64,000 nt of DNA from contig JAPKMW010000003.1 of the NCBI GenBank assembly GCA_026645575.1, positions 1 through 64,000 of the forward strand, in the 5' to 3' direction. The translations under genes were made by a program, and so were the position numbers. This DNA comes from Caldilineaceae bacterium (lineage in GTDB: Bacteria; Chloroflexota; Anaerolineae; Caldilineales; Caldilineaceae). Below, piece after piece: positions 44,404 through 53,560 of the stretch (position 1 is the stretch's first letter; each line of letters starts with the position of its first letter). The notes below the pieces were generated by a model that worked only from the letters and a program-made list of their open reading frames with translations, had not been told where the DNA came from and searched no databases.

Positions 44404-45247
44404 TAAATTCGGCAAGGACCGGGCGGTGGTCGGAGGCTTCGGCGCCGGTTGGTTCTTGCCAGATGGTGCAGGAATGGGCGTGGGAGGCCAGGGTTTGGCT
44501 GGCAAAAAGATAATCAATGCGAATGGCGATTTCGGTGGGGATATAGCTTTGCCCGCCCGGTTGGCCAAAGCGTTGGTAGAGATCGACATAGCCGGCCTTT
44601 TCCACCTGGGCAATGAGGCTGGGACCTTTACCGTGGCCGGTCAGGTTGCCCCCTTTTTCGTGGCGCGCTAACGTTTCATACGCTGCGGGGCGGTGGGCAA
44701 AGTCCCAGGGGGTAATGGCGTTGAAATCGCCCATGAGCAGGTGGGGGCGGTTGCGGTCGCGCCCCAGCCATTGGCGCGCCACCCGAAATTGCAGCGAACG
44801 CGCCGCTTCGTCGGTATGATCAAGGTGGGTCACATAGACAGTGAAGGTCTCGTTGCTGGGTAACAGAATGCGCCCCTCTAACAGACCACGCTGCTCCTTT
44901 TGGGCCAGGAGTTGTTGTTGATCTTCATCCTTGGATGTTAAATGATGGGCGGCGCTGGCGATAATCGGCCAGCGACTGAGCAGCGCATTGCCATACGCGT
45001 CCCCCGGCATGTTGTTCTGCGCCGGCCAACGCAGGCACGGGCCAAAGACAAAACCCATTCCTAAACGCGACGCGAGGGCTTCGAGTGCTGGTCGCGTATC
45101 CCCTGTCACCACACGCGGGTAATAGACCTCGTTAAGGCCAATAATGTCCGCCTTGGTTGCCGCCAGGAGATCAGCAATGGCGTTGAGACTGGGCCGACCA
45201 TCGGTGGTGCGCCAACCGTGAATGTTGTAGGTCAGGATGCGAATCAT
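44378..45247 (-). CDS. Endonuclease/exonuclease/phosphatase family protein
   Basis: 289 residues with the EEP signatures: RILTYNIHG at the start, DIIGLNEVYYP with the metal Glu, HLLMGDFNA and the final ASDHRPV catalytic Asp-His. Metal-dependent phosphodiesterase; substrate could be nucleic acid, phospholipid or inositol phosphate. Numbering starts at ATG 45247; no RBS is clear. The C-terminal residues derive from the adjacent palindrome. Confidence 0.83.
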   Translation of the reverse strand: MIRILTYNIHGWRTTDGRPSLNAIADLLAATKADIIGLNEVYYPRVVTGDTRPALEALASRLGMGFVFGPCLRWPAQNNMPGDAYGNALLSRWPIIASAAHHLTSKDEDQQQLLAQKEQRGLLEGRILLPSNETFTVYVTHLDHTDEAARSLQFRVARQWLGRDRNRPHLLMGDFNAITPWDFAHRPAAYETLARHEKGGNLTGHGKGPSLIAQVEKAGYVDLYQRFGQPGGQSYIPTEIAIRIDYLFASQTLASHAHSCTIWQEPTGAEASDHRPVLAEFTESAVQSP

Positions 45248-45408
45248 GTGGGGAATCATAGCGCAAAGGGACAACGAAAGTCAAGCTGGCGGGCGGCAGG
45301 GGGGCGCCATCTTTCGAGAAGCGACCGGCGGCGGCCAGGTAAAACAAAACGCTGGGGCCAAGCCACGGCCGCTTCCCGGAAGATTACCGAATTGATCAGG
45401 TTCGCCGC

Positions 45409-46365
45409 CTAGAAGCCTTTGCGCTTATTGACCAACGCCACTGGTTTCTCACCCTTGAGATAGCGTTCCAGATTTTGCAAGAAGAACTCGAAGACCATGC
45501 GGGGCCGGTGTTGCGACGCGCCGGCGCGATGGGGGGTGATGATCAGGTTGGGCGCTTCCCAGAGCGGGCTGTCGGCGGGCAGCGGCTCTTTTTCGGTGAC
45601 ATCCAGGGCGGCGCCGGCGATTTTACCAGCCTTGAGCGCTTCGACCAATGCCGGTTCATCGATAATACCGCCGCGGGTCACATTGATCAGGTAGGCGCTC
45701 GGTTTCATCTTGGCCAATTCTTCTGTGCCGATCAAGTGGTAAGTCTCCGCCGTGAGCGGGCAGGCCATCATCACCACATCGGAGCGCTCCAGCACGCTGT
45801 GCAGATTCTCTTTAGTCGCCGGTTTTAGTTCGGCCACATAGTCGGGTTTTTGCGTGCGCACCGCGTCAATGGCGAGGATGGTCATGTTGTAGCCCTGGGC
45901 GCGCTTTGCCATCTCAATGCCAAAGCCGCCCAGCGCAACCAGGCCCAATGTGCTGCCCGCCAGTTCAATGTTGGAACCGCCGCCCCACTTTTTCTGCTTC
46001 TGGTTGTCCCACGAGGTGGTAATGCCACGAGTCAACGCCAGCAGCAATGCCCAGGCATGTTCGGCGCCCTGGCTGGCATAGAGACCGGCCACATTGCTGA
46101 TCTGCACCTCGTCCCGTTCGATGATCTCGGGGAAGAGCCAGTGATCCATGCCGGTGCTAAAGGATTGAATCCAGCGCAGTTCCTCGGCGGCGGCGCAGAC
46201 CGGTTTGGAAAACCAGCCCATCAGCACCTCAGCGTCACTGATCGCTGCGACGGAATCGGCTTCGGTTTGCACATGAATCACCTCATGACCGCCCAGGCGT
46301 TGAGCCGTCTCTCGAAAAGCACTGATCTGCTCTGGGGTAAAGGCATAGTGAATGACGATTTTCAC
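45409..46365 (-). CDS. D-2-hydroxyacid dehydrogenase
   Basis: 318 residues. The NAD loop is ALGGFG at 145-150, followed by an acidic-end strand (TILAID). The catalytic trio is Arg231 (NVTRGGIID), Glu260 (DVTEKEPLP) and His279 (ITPHRAG), all in the order of the family. GTG at 46365 lies six bases after AAAGGAG, which decides the start; the frame upstream to 46569 is unrelated. Substrate could be glyoxylate, hydroxypyruvate or phosphoglycerate. Confidence 0.87.
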   Translation of the reverse strand: MKIVIHYAFTPEQISAFRETAQRLGGHEVIHVQTEADSVAAISDAEVLMGWFSKPVCAAAEELRWIQSFSTGMDHWLFPEIIERDEVQISNVAGLYASQGAEHAWALLLALTRGITTSWDNQKQKKWGGGSNIELAGSTLGLVALGGFGIEMAKRAQGYNMTILAIDAVRTQKPDYVAELKPATKENLHSVLERSDVVMMACPLTAETYHLIGTEELAKMKPSAYLINVTRGGIIDEPALVEALKAGKIAGAALDVTEKEPLPADSPLWEAPNLIITPHRAGASQHRPRMVFEFFLQNLERYLKGEKPVALVNKRKGF

Positions 46366-46581
46366 AAGCGTCTCCTTTATGTTTGCTTTTAGATGGTCGA
46401 TTTTGAATTGCGGGTTGGCTGTCTGTATCTTACCGAAAAAGGCGCGGCTGTGCAACCCGCGGAAAAGGGGTGGGCAATGGTTTGTAGGTACGATTTCCGG
46501 TTGACCGTCCAGGCGCGCACCAGTCTCGGCATAGGCGAGAACATGCGTCGCTATACCCATCGGCATCAAGCAAAAGATTTT

Positions 46582-46697
46582 TATACTGAGTTCAAGATGA
46601 GAACCCGATTTTCGCGACTAGAGACGAGAGACTGGTCACGCTAGTCTCTACTCTCCAGTCACGGCAAAACTCCGGATATCATTTTGAACTGAGTATA
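46582..46697. mobile_element. 112-bp TA-flanked palindromic element, ends TACTGAGTTCAA
   Basis: Between TA (46582-46583) and TA (46696-46697) lie inverted ends TACTGAGTTCAAGATGA / TCATTTTGAACTGAGTA (15 of 17 paired). The interior contains a second hairpin (GAGACTGG...CCAGTC). It fills much of the 457-bp gap 46366-46822, where I see no gene. Confidence 0.6.
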
Positions 46698-46822
46698 GAG
46701 AAACGAGAGACTCACCTGTCATTCTGAAAGAATCTTAGATCGATATGCAGATGGGTGTGGCAACCACGCCGGCGTTGTCGCCCCCCTGCGTTCCAGTTGA
46801 CAGGGTAAAAATCCGTTGTTGC

Positions 46823-47494
46823 TTACATCCGTTGTTGTGTTTGCTGTTCGCTCGGTTCCAGCTCCAGAATGCGGTAAGGGTAGATATTCATCACCGTTGT
46901 TTCGTGGTAGCGGGTTTCGATAACTTCATCGCGGCGGTAGAGGTGGATATGCCCGTGGAGCAGATAGCGCGGTTTGAACCAGCGCATAAAAGGAAGGAAA
47001 CTGCGAAAGCCGGTATGGGCCAAGTCGGGTTTGTCATGAATTTGGTAGGGTGGCGAATGGGTAATCAATACATCGAGCCAGCGACCATAACGCAGCCGGT
47101 TGTAGAGCAAAGCCGGCGCCAGTTTGCCAATGTTTTGCCACATTTCGGCATCAGTGTACTGGGTGTCGGAGGAAGTATTGTAGCGCATGGAGCCTTCTAA
47201 ACCAGCGAGGAGCAAAGGGCCGATCCTGGCGGTGCGACAATGTAGGTTAGTTGCTCCTTGTGGCGCCGTGGCGGTTTGCCACTCGTCGCCCTTGCCGCTG
47301 TGATATTGCTTTTCGCTGCCGTGGTTGCCAAAGACATAGTAGGTGGGGCGGTTGAGTGTGCTGACGAGAAAGTCAATATAGTAAAAGGGCAAGTCGCCAC
47401 AACTCAAAATTAGATCGAGCGAACCGACGCGATCCGCCACCGCGCCGCTATATAAAATCGGTTCAACTTTATCACTGACAACCAGGGTGCGCAT
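46823..47494 (-). CDS. Metallophosphoesterase (YfcE/COG2129-like)
   Basis: 223 residues. Metal motifs: LVVSDKVEP (usual DxH variant), [17 protein letters not shown], a downstream ITHSPPY and the closing [10 protein letters not shown]. The order is right for the calcineurin-like fold, with the first site in the SDxVEP form. Hydrolyses a phosphate ester; substrate unknown. Confidence 0.83.
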   Translation of the reverse strand: MRTLVVSDKVEPILYSGAVADRVGSLDLILSCGDLPFYYIDFLVSTLNRPTYYVFGNHGSEKQYHSGKGDEWQTATAPQGATNLHCRTARIGPLLLAGLEGSMRYNTSSDTQYTDAEMWQNIGKLAPALLYNRLRYGRWLDVLITHSPPYQIHDKPDLAHTGFRSFLPFMRWFKPRYLLHGHIHLYRRDEVIETRYHETTVMNIYPYRILELEPSEQQTQQRM

Positions 47495-47605
47495 GAACTC
47501 TTATCAATTAGATTAGGTGTGGGTTGCGCGCCTGACAACCAGGCTACGCTGTTGCTATTGTAACAGCGGACGAAGGGAGCGTCAAAAAGAGCCAAGGTTG
47601 CGTAT

Positions 47606-47690
47606 CTGTTGTCCCGTAGGGACATTTGAATTTAGGGGAAGGTATCATTTTTGCCCCTCCCTAAATTCAAGCGTCCCTACGGGACAACAG
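47606..47690. terminator. Long hairpin between convergent/parallel genes
   Basis: 37-base arms (CTGTTGTCCCGTAGGGACAT... and its complement GTCCCTACGGGACAACAG) with a pyrimidine-rich loop. It lies between two minus-strand genes, downstream of the aminopeptidase. It may terminate or be a palindromic element. Confidence 0.6.
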
Positions 47691-47712
47691 GGCGCCTTGC
47701 ACGAGCAGTGGA

Positions 47713-48816
47713 TTAGAATAGAAACTGCCCATTTTTGTAAAGCAACGCGCCATCAACCACAATCTCGCTGTCGCGACGCATGTCGCAGATAAAGTCCCAG
47801 TGAATGGCGGAGTGGTTTTGGCTGCCGGTTTCAGGGTAGCCGGCGCCGAGAGCCATGTGGATCGTGCCGCCGATCTTTTCATCGTAGAGGATGCTTTTGG
47901 TGAAGCGTTGGATCTGGTAGTTGGTGCCGATGGCAAATTCGCCCAGGTAACAAGCGCCCGCGTCGCTCTCCAACTGTTTGAGGAGGTAGCCTTCGTTCTT
48001 CTCCGCGCGTGCGTTGACTACTTTGCCATCCTTGAATTCAAATTCCACTCCTTCGACCTCCAACCCGTCGCGGATGGCGGGGTAGGTAAAGCGAACCCAA
48101 CCGTTAACCGAGTCTTCGACCGGCCCGGTAAAGATTTCGCCGCTGGGCATGTTGCGTTTGCCATCGCTATTGACCCAACTGCGCCCCTTGACCGAGAGGG
48201 TGAGATCGACATTAGGACCGCGCACGACAATCTGATCTTTGCCCACCAGCCAATCGACCCACTTCTGCTGGTTGTCATAGATCTGCTGCCAGGCGGCAAC
48301 GGGGTCGGCTTGGTCGGCATAGGTGGCGGCGTAGACAAAGTCTTCAAACTCGTGCAGGCTCATGTCCGCTTCCTGGGCGTAGGCGGGACAGGGGAAGTTG
48401 GTCAGCACCCAGCGGTGGTTGCCCTCGGCAGTGCGGCGCATGTAGGTGGAGGAGAATTTGCGTCGAGCATTTTGATAAAATTGCTGCCGCTGGGGATCAA
48501 CGCTGGTGAGCGTGCGAGTGTTGCTGGCGGCGCGGATGACAATCCGGGCATCAAGTTTGTTGGCCATCAACTCGTCAATCGGTGAAACCCAGCGCAGTTG
48601 CTCCTCCGCGGCGGCGCGCACAAAGGCGTCTTCGACCTCATCACTCTCCAACAACACCGTGGGGTTGCCGCCGGCCAACGCCACCTGTTTCACCACCTGC
48701 TCCACCAGCGGCAGTGCCAACACATGGCCCCGCACCAACACCCAATCTCCCTTGCGGGTTTCAACACTGTAGTTGACCAGTAGTTCGGCCAACTTTTCAA
48801 CGCGTGGATCCGCCAT
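47713..48816 (-). CDS. M29-family metallo-aminopeptidase
   Basis: 367 residues, full length for AmpS/AmpT-type leucyl aminopeptidases. The N-terminal domain (ELLVNYSVETRKGDWVLVRG) and the catalytic part with the metal-ligand segments NMPSGEIFTGPVED, LGEFAIGTNYQI, and the terminal HWDFICDMR match the family. It cleaves N-terminal residues of peptides using cobalt or zinc. Starts at ATG 48816 with AGGAGAAAAAG upstream. Confidence 0.88.
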   Translation of the reverse strand: MADPRVEKLAELLVNYSVETRKGDWVLVRGHVLALPLVEQVVKQVALAGGNPTVLLESDEVEDAFVRAAAEEQLRWVSPIDELMANKLDARIVIRAASNTRTLTSVDPQRQQFYQNARRKFSSTYMRRTAEGNHRWVLTNFPCPAYAQEADMSLHEFEDFVYAATYADQADPVAAWQQIYDNQQKWVDWLVGKDQIVVRGPNVDLTLSVKGRSWVNSDGKRNMPSGEIFTGPVEDSVNGWVRFTYPAIRDGLEVEGVEFEFKDGKVVNARAEKNEGYLLKQLESDAGACYLGEFAIGTNYQIQRFTKSILYDEKIGGTIHMALGAGYPETGSQNHSAIHWDFICDMRRDSEIVVDGALLYKNGQFLF

Positions 48817-48989
48817 TCGCTTTTTCTCCTCTAGGTCCGACTTTCATTTTTAGTGCAGGGGCTTGTCAATTTTTGATTATATCATAAGCCCCTCGGCAAT
48901 TCTCAAACAATAGCTTTATGCTTGTTGCTGGCCTATGGTATAATCAGCGGCAGCAAATCAAACAGCCAGTAAGCAAGGGAAAGGCGGCC

Positions 48990-50015
48990 ATGAAATTTTC
49001 CTACAAAGTGCGCGATTGGCAACGGGTGCTGCTCGCCCTTGGTCTGGCGCTCTTGCTGCTGGGGCCAAGCCTGCTACGACTGGCGCTCAATGTCTGGCTA
49101 GGGGCGATTGCCACGGGGTTGGGCTTTGCCCTGGTGGCGCTGGGCGTCTATCTGACCTTTCGCGTTCTCAACTTTCCCGATCTGACCATTGATGGCAGCT
49201 TCCCCTTGGGGGCGGCGCTGGCTGCAACCCTGATCACGGCGGGCTTCAACCCCTACTGGAGCTTGCCGGTCAGCTTTGCCGGCGGCGCGCTGGCGGGTGC
49301 GACCACGGCGTTCATTGCCACCCGGCTGCGCATCCATAGCCTGCTGGCCTCGATCCTGGTGACAACTGGGTTGATCAGCATCAATCTGCGCATCATGGGG
49401 CGGTCAAATATTCCACTGCTCAATGTCGAGACCATCTTTACCCCCTTTGCCGCGTTCTGGCGCCAGATGGTAGTTGCTGGCGGCGGCGACAGCGTTGCCC
49501 GCTTTGCCGGTAATCTGTTGGCGATTCTGCTCTTTGGCCTGCTGGTGCTGGGCATGAAATGGCTGCTGGATTGGTTTATGCGCACTGAGATTGGCCTGGC
49601 GTTACGCGCCACAGGTGACAATCCGCAGATGATCCGAGCGTTGGGCGTTAATACCGACGGCATGATTGTGCTGGGGCTGGCGATTAGCAATGGATTGGTG
49701 GGGCTGGCCGGTGCGTTGGTAGCGCAATACCAGGGCTTCGCCGATGTCAACATGGGCTTGGGGTTGATCATTGCCGGATTAGCGGCGGTCATTCTGGGCG
49801 AAACCTTTTTTCGTCCCACCCACTTTGCTGCCGCCTCCGCCGCCGTGATTGTGGGGATGGTACTTTACCGCGTTGCGATTGCGGCGGCCCTGACGGTGAG
49901 TATTCCGCTACCAACAGGATCATTGACGTTGGATGCCCAGGACGTGAAGTTGGCAACGGCCCTGTTGGTGCTGGCCGCGCTGTGGTTGACCTATCGTCAG
50001 ACGCGAGCGCGCTAA
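48990..50015 (+). CDS. ABC importer permease (TrpY/YtmP-type)
   Basis: 341 residues with about nine helices. Its sequence (YLTFRVLNFPDLTIDGSFPL, later LGVNTDGMIVLGLAISNGLVGLAGALVAQYQG) is of the branched-chain/sugar-type single-subunit permease that pairs with the ATPase and lipoprotein downstream. Imports a small solute, in related systems tryptophan, tyrosine or a nucleobase. ATG 48990 chosen over the longer frame at 48918, which has no RBS. Confidence 0.85.
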   Translation: MKFSYKVRDWQRVLLALGLALLLLGPSLLRLALNVWLGAIATGLGFALVALGVYLTFRVLNFPDLTIDGSFPLGAALAATLITAGFNPYWSLPVSFAGGALAGATTAFIATRLRIHSLLASILVTTGLISINLRIMGRSNIPLLNVETIFTPFAAFWRQMVVAGGGDSVARFAGNLLAILLFGLLVLGMKWLLDWFMRTEIGLALRATGDNPQMIRALGVNTDGMIVLGLAISNGLVGLAGALVAQYQGFADVNMGLGLIIAGLAAVILGETFFRPTHFAAASAAVIVGMVLYRVAIAAALTVSIPLPTGSLTLDAQDVKLATALLVLAALWLTYRQTRAR

Positions 50016-50142
50016 AAGAGCCGTGCGCGCAGAGGGCCGGTCGTCCGCAGTCGTTTAGTCGTGTAGTCCAGAGTCAATTCTGACTTTGGTTCCATTGAGA
50101 TCTACTGAGTGTAGAAGAGAGATGAGTGTAGAAGAGAGAGCG

Positions 50143-50940
50143 ATGCTGAAGCTGACCCATATTCACCAAACCTTTCATGCTGGCGAGGTTAATGAAGTGT
50201 GCGCGTTGCGTGGGGTTGATCTACACCTGACCGCCGGTCAATTTGTCACCGTGATCGGCAGCAATGGCGCGGGCAAATCGACGCTCTTCAATGTGATTGC
50301 CGGCGTCTACCCGCCGACCCAAGGCCAAGTGCTGATCGATGGCGTGTCAGTGACAAGCTGGCCGGAACATCAGCGCGCAGCGTTGATTGGGCGGGTTTTT
50401 CAAGACCCTTTGCTCGGTACGGCGGCATCGATGACGATTGCCCAAAACTTGACGCTGGCCCTGTTGCGCGGCCAACGGTTGGGGTGGCGCACCGGCGTCA
50501 CCAAAGCGCGCCAGGATGATTTTCAAGCCTTATTGGAACCGTTGGGGTTGGGGCTGGAGAAACGGCTGACAACGCGCGTGGCGCTGCTCAGTGGCGGTCA
50601 ACGACAAGCGCTTACGCTGGTGATGGCGACATTGGCGCGGCCCAAGATTGTCTTGCTCGATGAACATATCGCTGCGCTCGATCCAGCCACCGCCGCCAAA
50701 ATTTTGCAACTGACCCAGGCGTTCGTCGCCGACCAAGGGCTTACGGCGTTGATGATCACTCACAACATGCAGCAGGCGTTGAGCGTCGGCGACCGCACGC
50801 TGATGATGGACAGTGGCCGGATCGTCCTTGATCTCGCTGGCGCTGAACGGCAACAGATGACGGTGCAGGGGTTGATCGAGCGTTTCAGCCAAGTGCGTCA
50901 CAACCAGTTGCTGGAAGATGAGTTATTACTGCAAGTTTAG
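50143..50940 (+). CDS. ABC importer ATP-binding subunit
   Basis: 265 residues. Walker A GSNGAGKST, signature LLSGGQRQALTL, Walker B IVLLDEHIAALDP and an H-loop (LMITHNMQQ) are all intact. Energises the permease encoded just upstream. A duplicated GAGTGTAGAAGAGAG at 50109-50134 precedes the start. Confidence 0.9.
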   Translation: MLKLTHIHQTFHAGEVNEVCALRGVDLHLTAGQFVTVIGSNGAGKSTLFNVIAGVYPPTQGQVLIDGVSVTSWPEHQRAALIGRVFQDPLLGTAASMTIAQNLTLALLRGQRLGWRTGVTKARQDDFQALLEPLGLGLEKRLTTRVALLSGGQRQALTLVMATLARPKIVLLDEHIAALDPATAAKILQLTQAFVADQGLTALMITHNMQQALSVGDRTLMMDSGRIVLDLAGAERQQMTVQGLIERFSQVRHNQLLEDELLLQV

Positions 50941-50942
50941 GG

Positions 50943-50997
50943 GGGTGGTTCGTTGGTTGAGCGGGTGCCCTTTGGGCGCTCAACCAACGAACCACCC
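50943..50997. terminator. Hairpin between the ATPase and binding-protein genes
   Basis: Arms GGGTGGTTCGTTGGTTGAGC and complement. Within a single transcription unit this may limit read-through or stabilise mRNA, giving different levels of the three proteins. Confidence 0.6.
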
Positions 50998-51034
50998 ACC
51001 ATTCAAAACACCATTTTCAAACCAGGAGGAGACT

Positions 51035-52087
51035 ATGCACAAAAAATCAACACTCGCCGTGTATCGCTGGCTGTATGGGCTGTTGGCGTTGTTCTTGCTG
51101 GCCGCTTGTATCGCCCCCGTGGCCCAAGCGCCGGCCGATGCAGGGGCCGGCGCCGCAGACACAGCGCCAGCCGCTGATCTACCGGTGATCGGCATGATGA
51201 AACTGGTCAGCCACCCGGCGTTGGATGCCGAGCAGCAGGGGGTAAAAGATGCATTGACCGCCGCCGGTTTTGTCCATGGCGAGACGATCACGATCCTCGA
51301 AGCCAATGCCGAAGGCGACATCCCGACCTTGACAACCATTGCGCAAAAGTTTGTTGATGACGGAGTCGATCTGATTGTCACTACCAGTACACCGGCGCTC
51401 CAGGCCGCCTTTAACGCCACCAAGGATGCACAAGGGCCGCCGATTGTCTTCAACGCTGTCACCAGCCCCTATGCCGCCGGGATTGCCAACGCGCCCGATG
51501 ATCACCCGGCTTGGGTCATCGGTATTCAAGCGCTGGCGCCGGTGGAAGATGCCCTGGCCCTCATTCCCCAGTTGATCCCCGGTATTACAACCATCGGCTA
51601 TCTCTACAACCCATCGGAAGCCAACTCGGTGGTCAACACCGAGATTGCCTTGCCGGCCGCCGAGGCGTTGGGCCTCAAGCTGGAAGTGACCCAGATCAGC
51701 AACAGCAGCGAAGTGCAAGCCGCCGCCGAAGCGTTAGTCGCCCGTGGCGTACAAGCCTTCTTCGTCAGTACCGACAGCACCGTCGTCGCCAGCCTGGAGG
51801 CATTGATCAAAGTTGCCAACGACAACGACCTGCCCCTCTTCGCCAATGACCCGGCCAGCGCCCAACGCGGCGCTGCGGTTGCCTTGGGGTTGGACTACTA
51901 TCAAGACGGCCTCGACTCCGGCGCGCTGGCGGTTGGCATCCTCAAAGGCGAACTGGACATTGCCAGCGCCGTCATCGAACGCCAACGCAAAGGCAGCCTC
52001 GCCGTAAACCTGGCCGCCGCCGCCGAACAAGGGCTGACGATTTCAGATGAGTTCAAAGCCCAAGCCGCCCTGGTGATTGAAGAATAA
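51035..52087 (+). CDS. ABC importer substrate-binding lipoprotein (TrpX-like)
   Basis: 350 residues. Lipoprotein signal with lipobox LLAAC (Cys ~25), then a two-lobed periplasmic-type fold (PVIGMMKLVSHPALDAEQQG, later DKEQ-like segments) of the ABC_sub_bind family (pfam04392). The start is fixed by AGGAGG before ATG 51035; the frame upstream to 50918 is the ATPase end. It captures the solute for the permease/ATPase just upstream; ligand unknown but in this family often an aromatic amino acid or a nucleobase. Confidence 0.85.
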   Translation: MHKKSTLAVYRWLYGLLALFLLAACIAPVAQAPADAGAGAADTAPAADLPVIGMMKLVSHPALDAEQQGVKDALTAAGFVHGETITILEANAEGDIPTLTTIAQKFVDDGVDLIVTTSTPALQAAFNATKDAQGPPIVFNAVTSPYAAGIANAPDDHPAWVIGIQALAPVEDALALIPQLIPGITTIGYLYNPSEANSVVNTEIALPAAEALGLKLEVTQISNSSEVQAAAEALVARGVQAFFVSTDSTVVASLEALIKVANDNDLPLFANDPASAQRGAAVALGLDYYQDGLDSGALAVGILKGELDIASAVIERQRKGSLAVNLAAAAEQGLTISDEFKAQAALVIEE

Positions 52088-52104
52088 TTGCGCCTAAAAC
52101 CAGA

Positions 52105-52135
52105 GCAGGCCGAATTTGGACAAAAGTCGGCCTGC
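52105..52135 (+). terminator. Terminator after the ABC operon
   Basis: GCAGGCCGA / TCGGCCTGC with a 13-base loop, followed by TTTAT. Confidence 0.7.
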
Positions 52136-52137
52136 TT

Positions 52138-52190
52138 TATGTTACGTCGCCAGCGTTCCGGTTTCTGGCGGCGTGACCGTTGGCGACGGC
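52138..52190 (-). pseudogene. Thr/Pro tail remnant (copy 1)
   Basis: The minus strand reads LPSPTVTPPETGTLAT then a stop. This is the same tail as the frame-restored end of the giant STAND-WD40 gene (PTVTPPATGTPVA). Upstream the frame is broken by a stop. It is the first of four such copies in 3.7 kb. Confidence 0.6.
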
Positions 52191-52310
52191 AGCGGGAAGT
52201 CAGCTATCAGTGAACATCAAGCTACCGACGGGACAAAGGCTTGCATCCTGACCATGAAGTCCGGCAGCACAAAGACTTCGAGCGCCAAGTCTACAGTCTA
52301 CCCATTGGAT

Positions 52311-52338
52311 TTGAGATCTATGCAGCATCCAGTATAAT
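52311..52338 (+). promoter_or_regulatory. Sigma70-type promoter
   Basis: TTGAGA (52311-52316), 16-bp spacer, TATAAT (52333-52338). It is followed by the antitoxin-like gene, which has a strong GGAGGTG RBS. Confidence 0.6.
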
Positions 52339-52376
52339 TGTGTGTATGTTACCATGAAAATTAGGAGGTGATGACA

Positions 52377-52802
52377 ATGGCGCCACGCTTACAACCACGA
52401 CAACCGAATTTGTTAGAAATGATCAATGCGGCCCAACAGCTTTCTACCGCTGATCGTTTGGTGTTGGCAAAAACGCTACTGGACAGTCTGATTTCCTCAG
52501 GGAATCCAGTGTCGGTCAATGATGGGCCAATCGAGGAACAAAATACAGACGAAGATAAAGCGCTCCAGCGGGAACGGGAGGCGTTTACGGCCCTACATAC
52601 AACATTGCTGGCGCAGTACCCTGGTGAATATGTTGCCATTCATGGTGGCGCCTTAGTCGATCATGACAAAGATGGCCTGGCGCTAAGTTTACGGGTTCAT
52701 CAACGTTTTTCCGATGAATTTGTTTGGATTGCCCCGCTCAAAGCACAAGCGCTGGAGGAGTGGGCCGTTCGTTCACCCAGGTTCGAGGCTATCACTTCGT
52801 AA
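52377..52802 (+). CDS. Small protein with antitoxin-like N-terminus and DUF5678-like tail
   Basis: About 141 residues. Residues ~20-40 (AQQLSTADRLVLAKTLLDSL) repeat a segment also found in the antitoxin gene at 54980 (LSPAEQLFLAKTLLDRL). The C-terminal part (YPGEYVAIHGGALVDHDKDG) resembles the DUF5678 strand-turn-helix unit. Strong promoter and RBS. It is in the same frame as the next gene, with only the TAA between them. Function unknown; probably a small antitoxin or accessory factor. Confidence 0.6.
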   Translation: MAPRLQPRQPNLLEMINAAQQLSTADRLVLAKTLLDSLISSGNPVSVNDGPIEEQNTDEDKALQREREAFTALHTTLLAQYPGEYVAIHGGALVDHDKDGLALSLRVHQRFSDEFVWIAPLKAQALEEWAVRSPRFEAITS

Positions 52803-52844
52803 ATTACGTACACCTACGATTACGACTTTTCGTTTTCGCCTTCG

Positions 52845-53189
52845 ATGCCGGTTATTGATGTGGCATTGATGCCCATTGAGCGTAACCGCGTACCAGTACA
52901 GTTGACAGCAATGATCGATTCAGGGGCAGATGGTACGCTCATACCCCTTTCCCACTTGCGCGCCATCAAAGCCCATCGCGCTGGACAGGTGATCCTGCGC
53001 AGCGTTACCGGCGCGCCGACCATTGTTGATGTCTATGAGGTGGCGCTGCAAGTGGGGCCGCATCTCTTTTCCTATGTTCGGGTGGCTGCCGATAAACATA
53101 ACACCATGATCGTCTTGGGGCGGGACATTCTGAACCATCTTGTGATCACGTTGAATGGCTTGGCCTCTGCCACAGAAATTCTGGAATAA
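52845..53189 (+). CDS. Retropepsin-like (DUF1758/gag-type) aspartic protease
   Basis: 114 residues from ATG 52845. Motif AMIDSGADGTLIPL is the single-domain aspartic protease active site (DSG), and VLGRDILN is the second conserved segment of retropepsin-like proteins. It should act as a homodimer. The same frame is open from right after the preceding stop (TAA then ATT ACG TAC ...), adding about 14 family-like residues; the first codon there would be ATT, so the true start is uncertain. Confidence 0.7.
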   Translation: MPVIDVALMPIERNRVPVQLTAMIDSGADGTLIPLSHLRAIKAHRAGQVILRSVTGAPTIVDVYEVALQVGPHLFSYVRVAADKHNTMIVLGRDILNHLVITLNGLASATEILE

Positions 53190-53219
53190 GCGTTGCTTTA
53201 TGGTGATGATAGGGTTTGC

Positions 53220-53503
53220 GTTATCGATCGCCCCGGCGTCGCCACCGGTATGGACGCGACCGGCGTTCCGGTAGCCGCCTCTGGTGAACAGCCATTCTGT
53301 TCCGCCAGCACCGGCACAATGACCTGCGAATCGCCAGGGAAAAGCTGGGGATCCAGTTCACGCACTTGCCGGTAGAGCGCAATCGCTTCAGTTACGTTGC
53401 AAGCCAGGGCAGAGGCATTGGCACGTGACGCCAGCACAGGAACTGTACAAGGCAGCGTTTTCATAGGCGCCCGTAGAAAACAGAGTGGCGCTCTGTTGTA
53501 CAA
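53220..53503 (-). pseudogene. STAND-type protein C-terminal fragment with Thr/Pro tail (copy 2)
   Basis: Minus-strand frame from 53503 contains EAIALYRQVRELDPQLFP, a TPR-like helix pair, and then PEAATGTPVASIPVATPGR, the Thr/Pro tail. The start and first domains are absent. It looks like the decayed end of a protein of the same class as the giant gene at 55918. Confidence 0.5.
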
Positions 53504-53560
53504 TGGTCAATAAACAGGGTACAATAACCATAAATCGGCGTTTATGCAAAGGAGCTAATC

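Noticed and set aside
46393..46644. 83-codon open frame
   Set aside because: It overlaps a TA-flanked palindrome and has no RBS or family.
52116..52337. 73-codon open frame
   Set aside because: It covers a terminator and a Thr/Pro tail remnant on the other strand.
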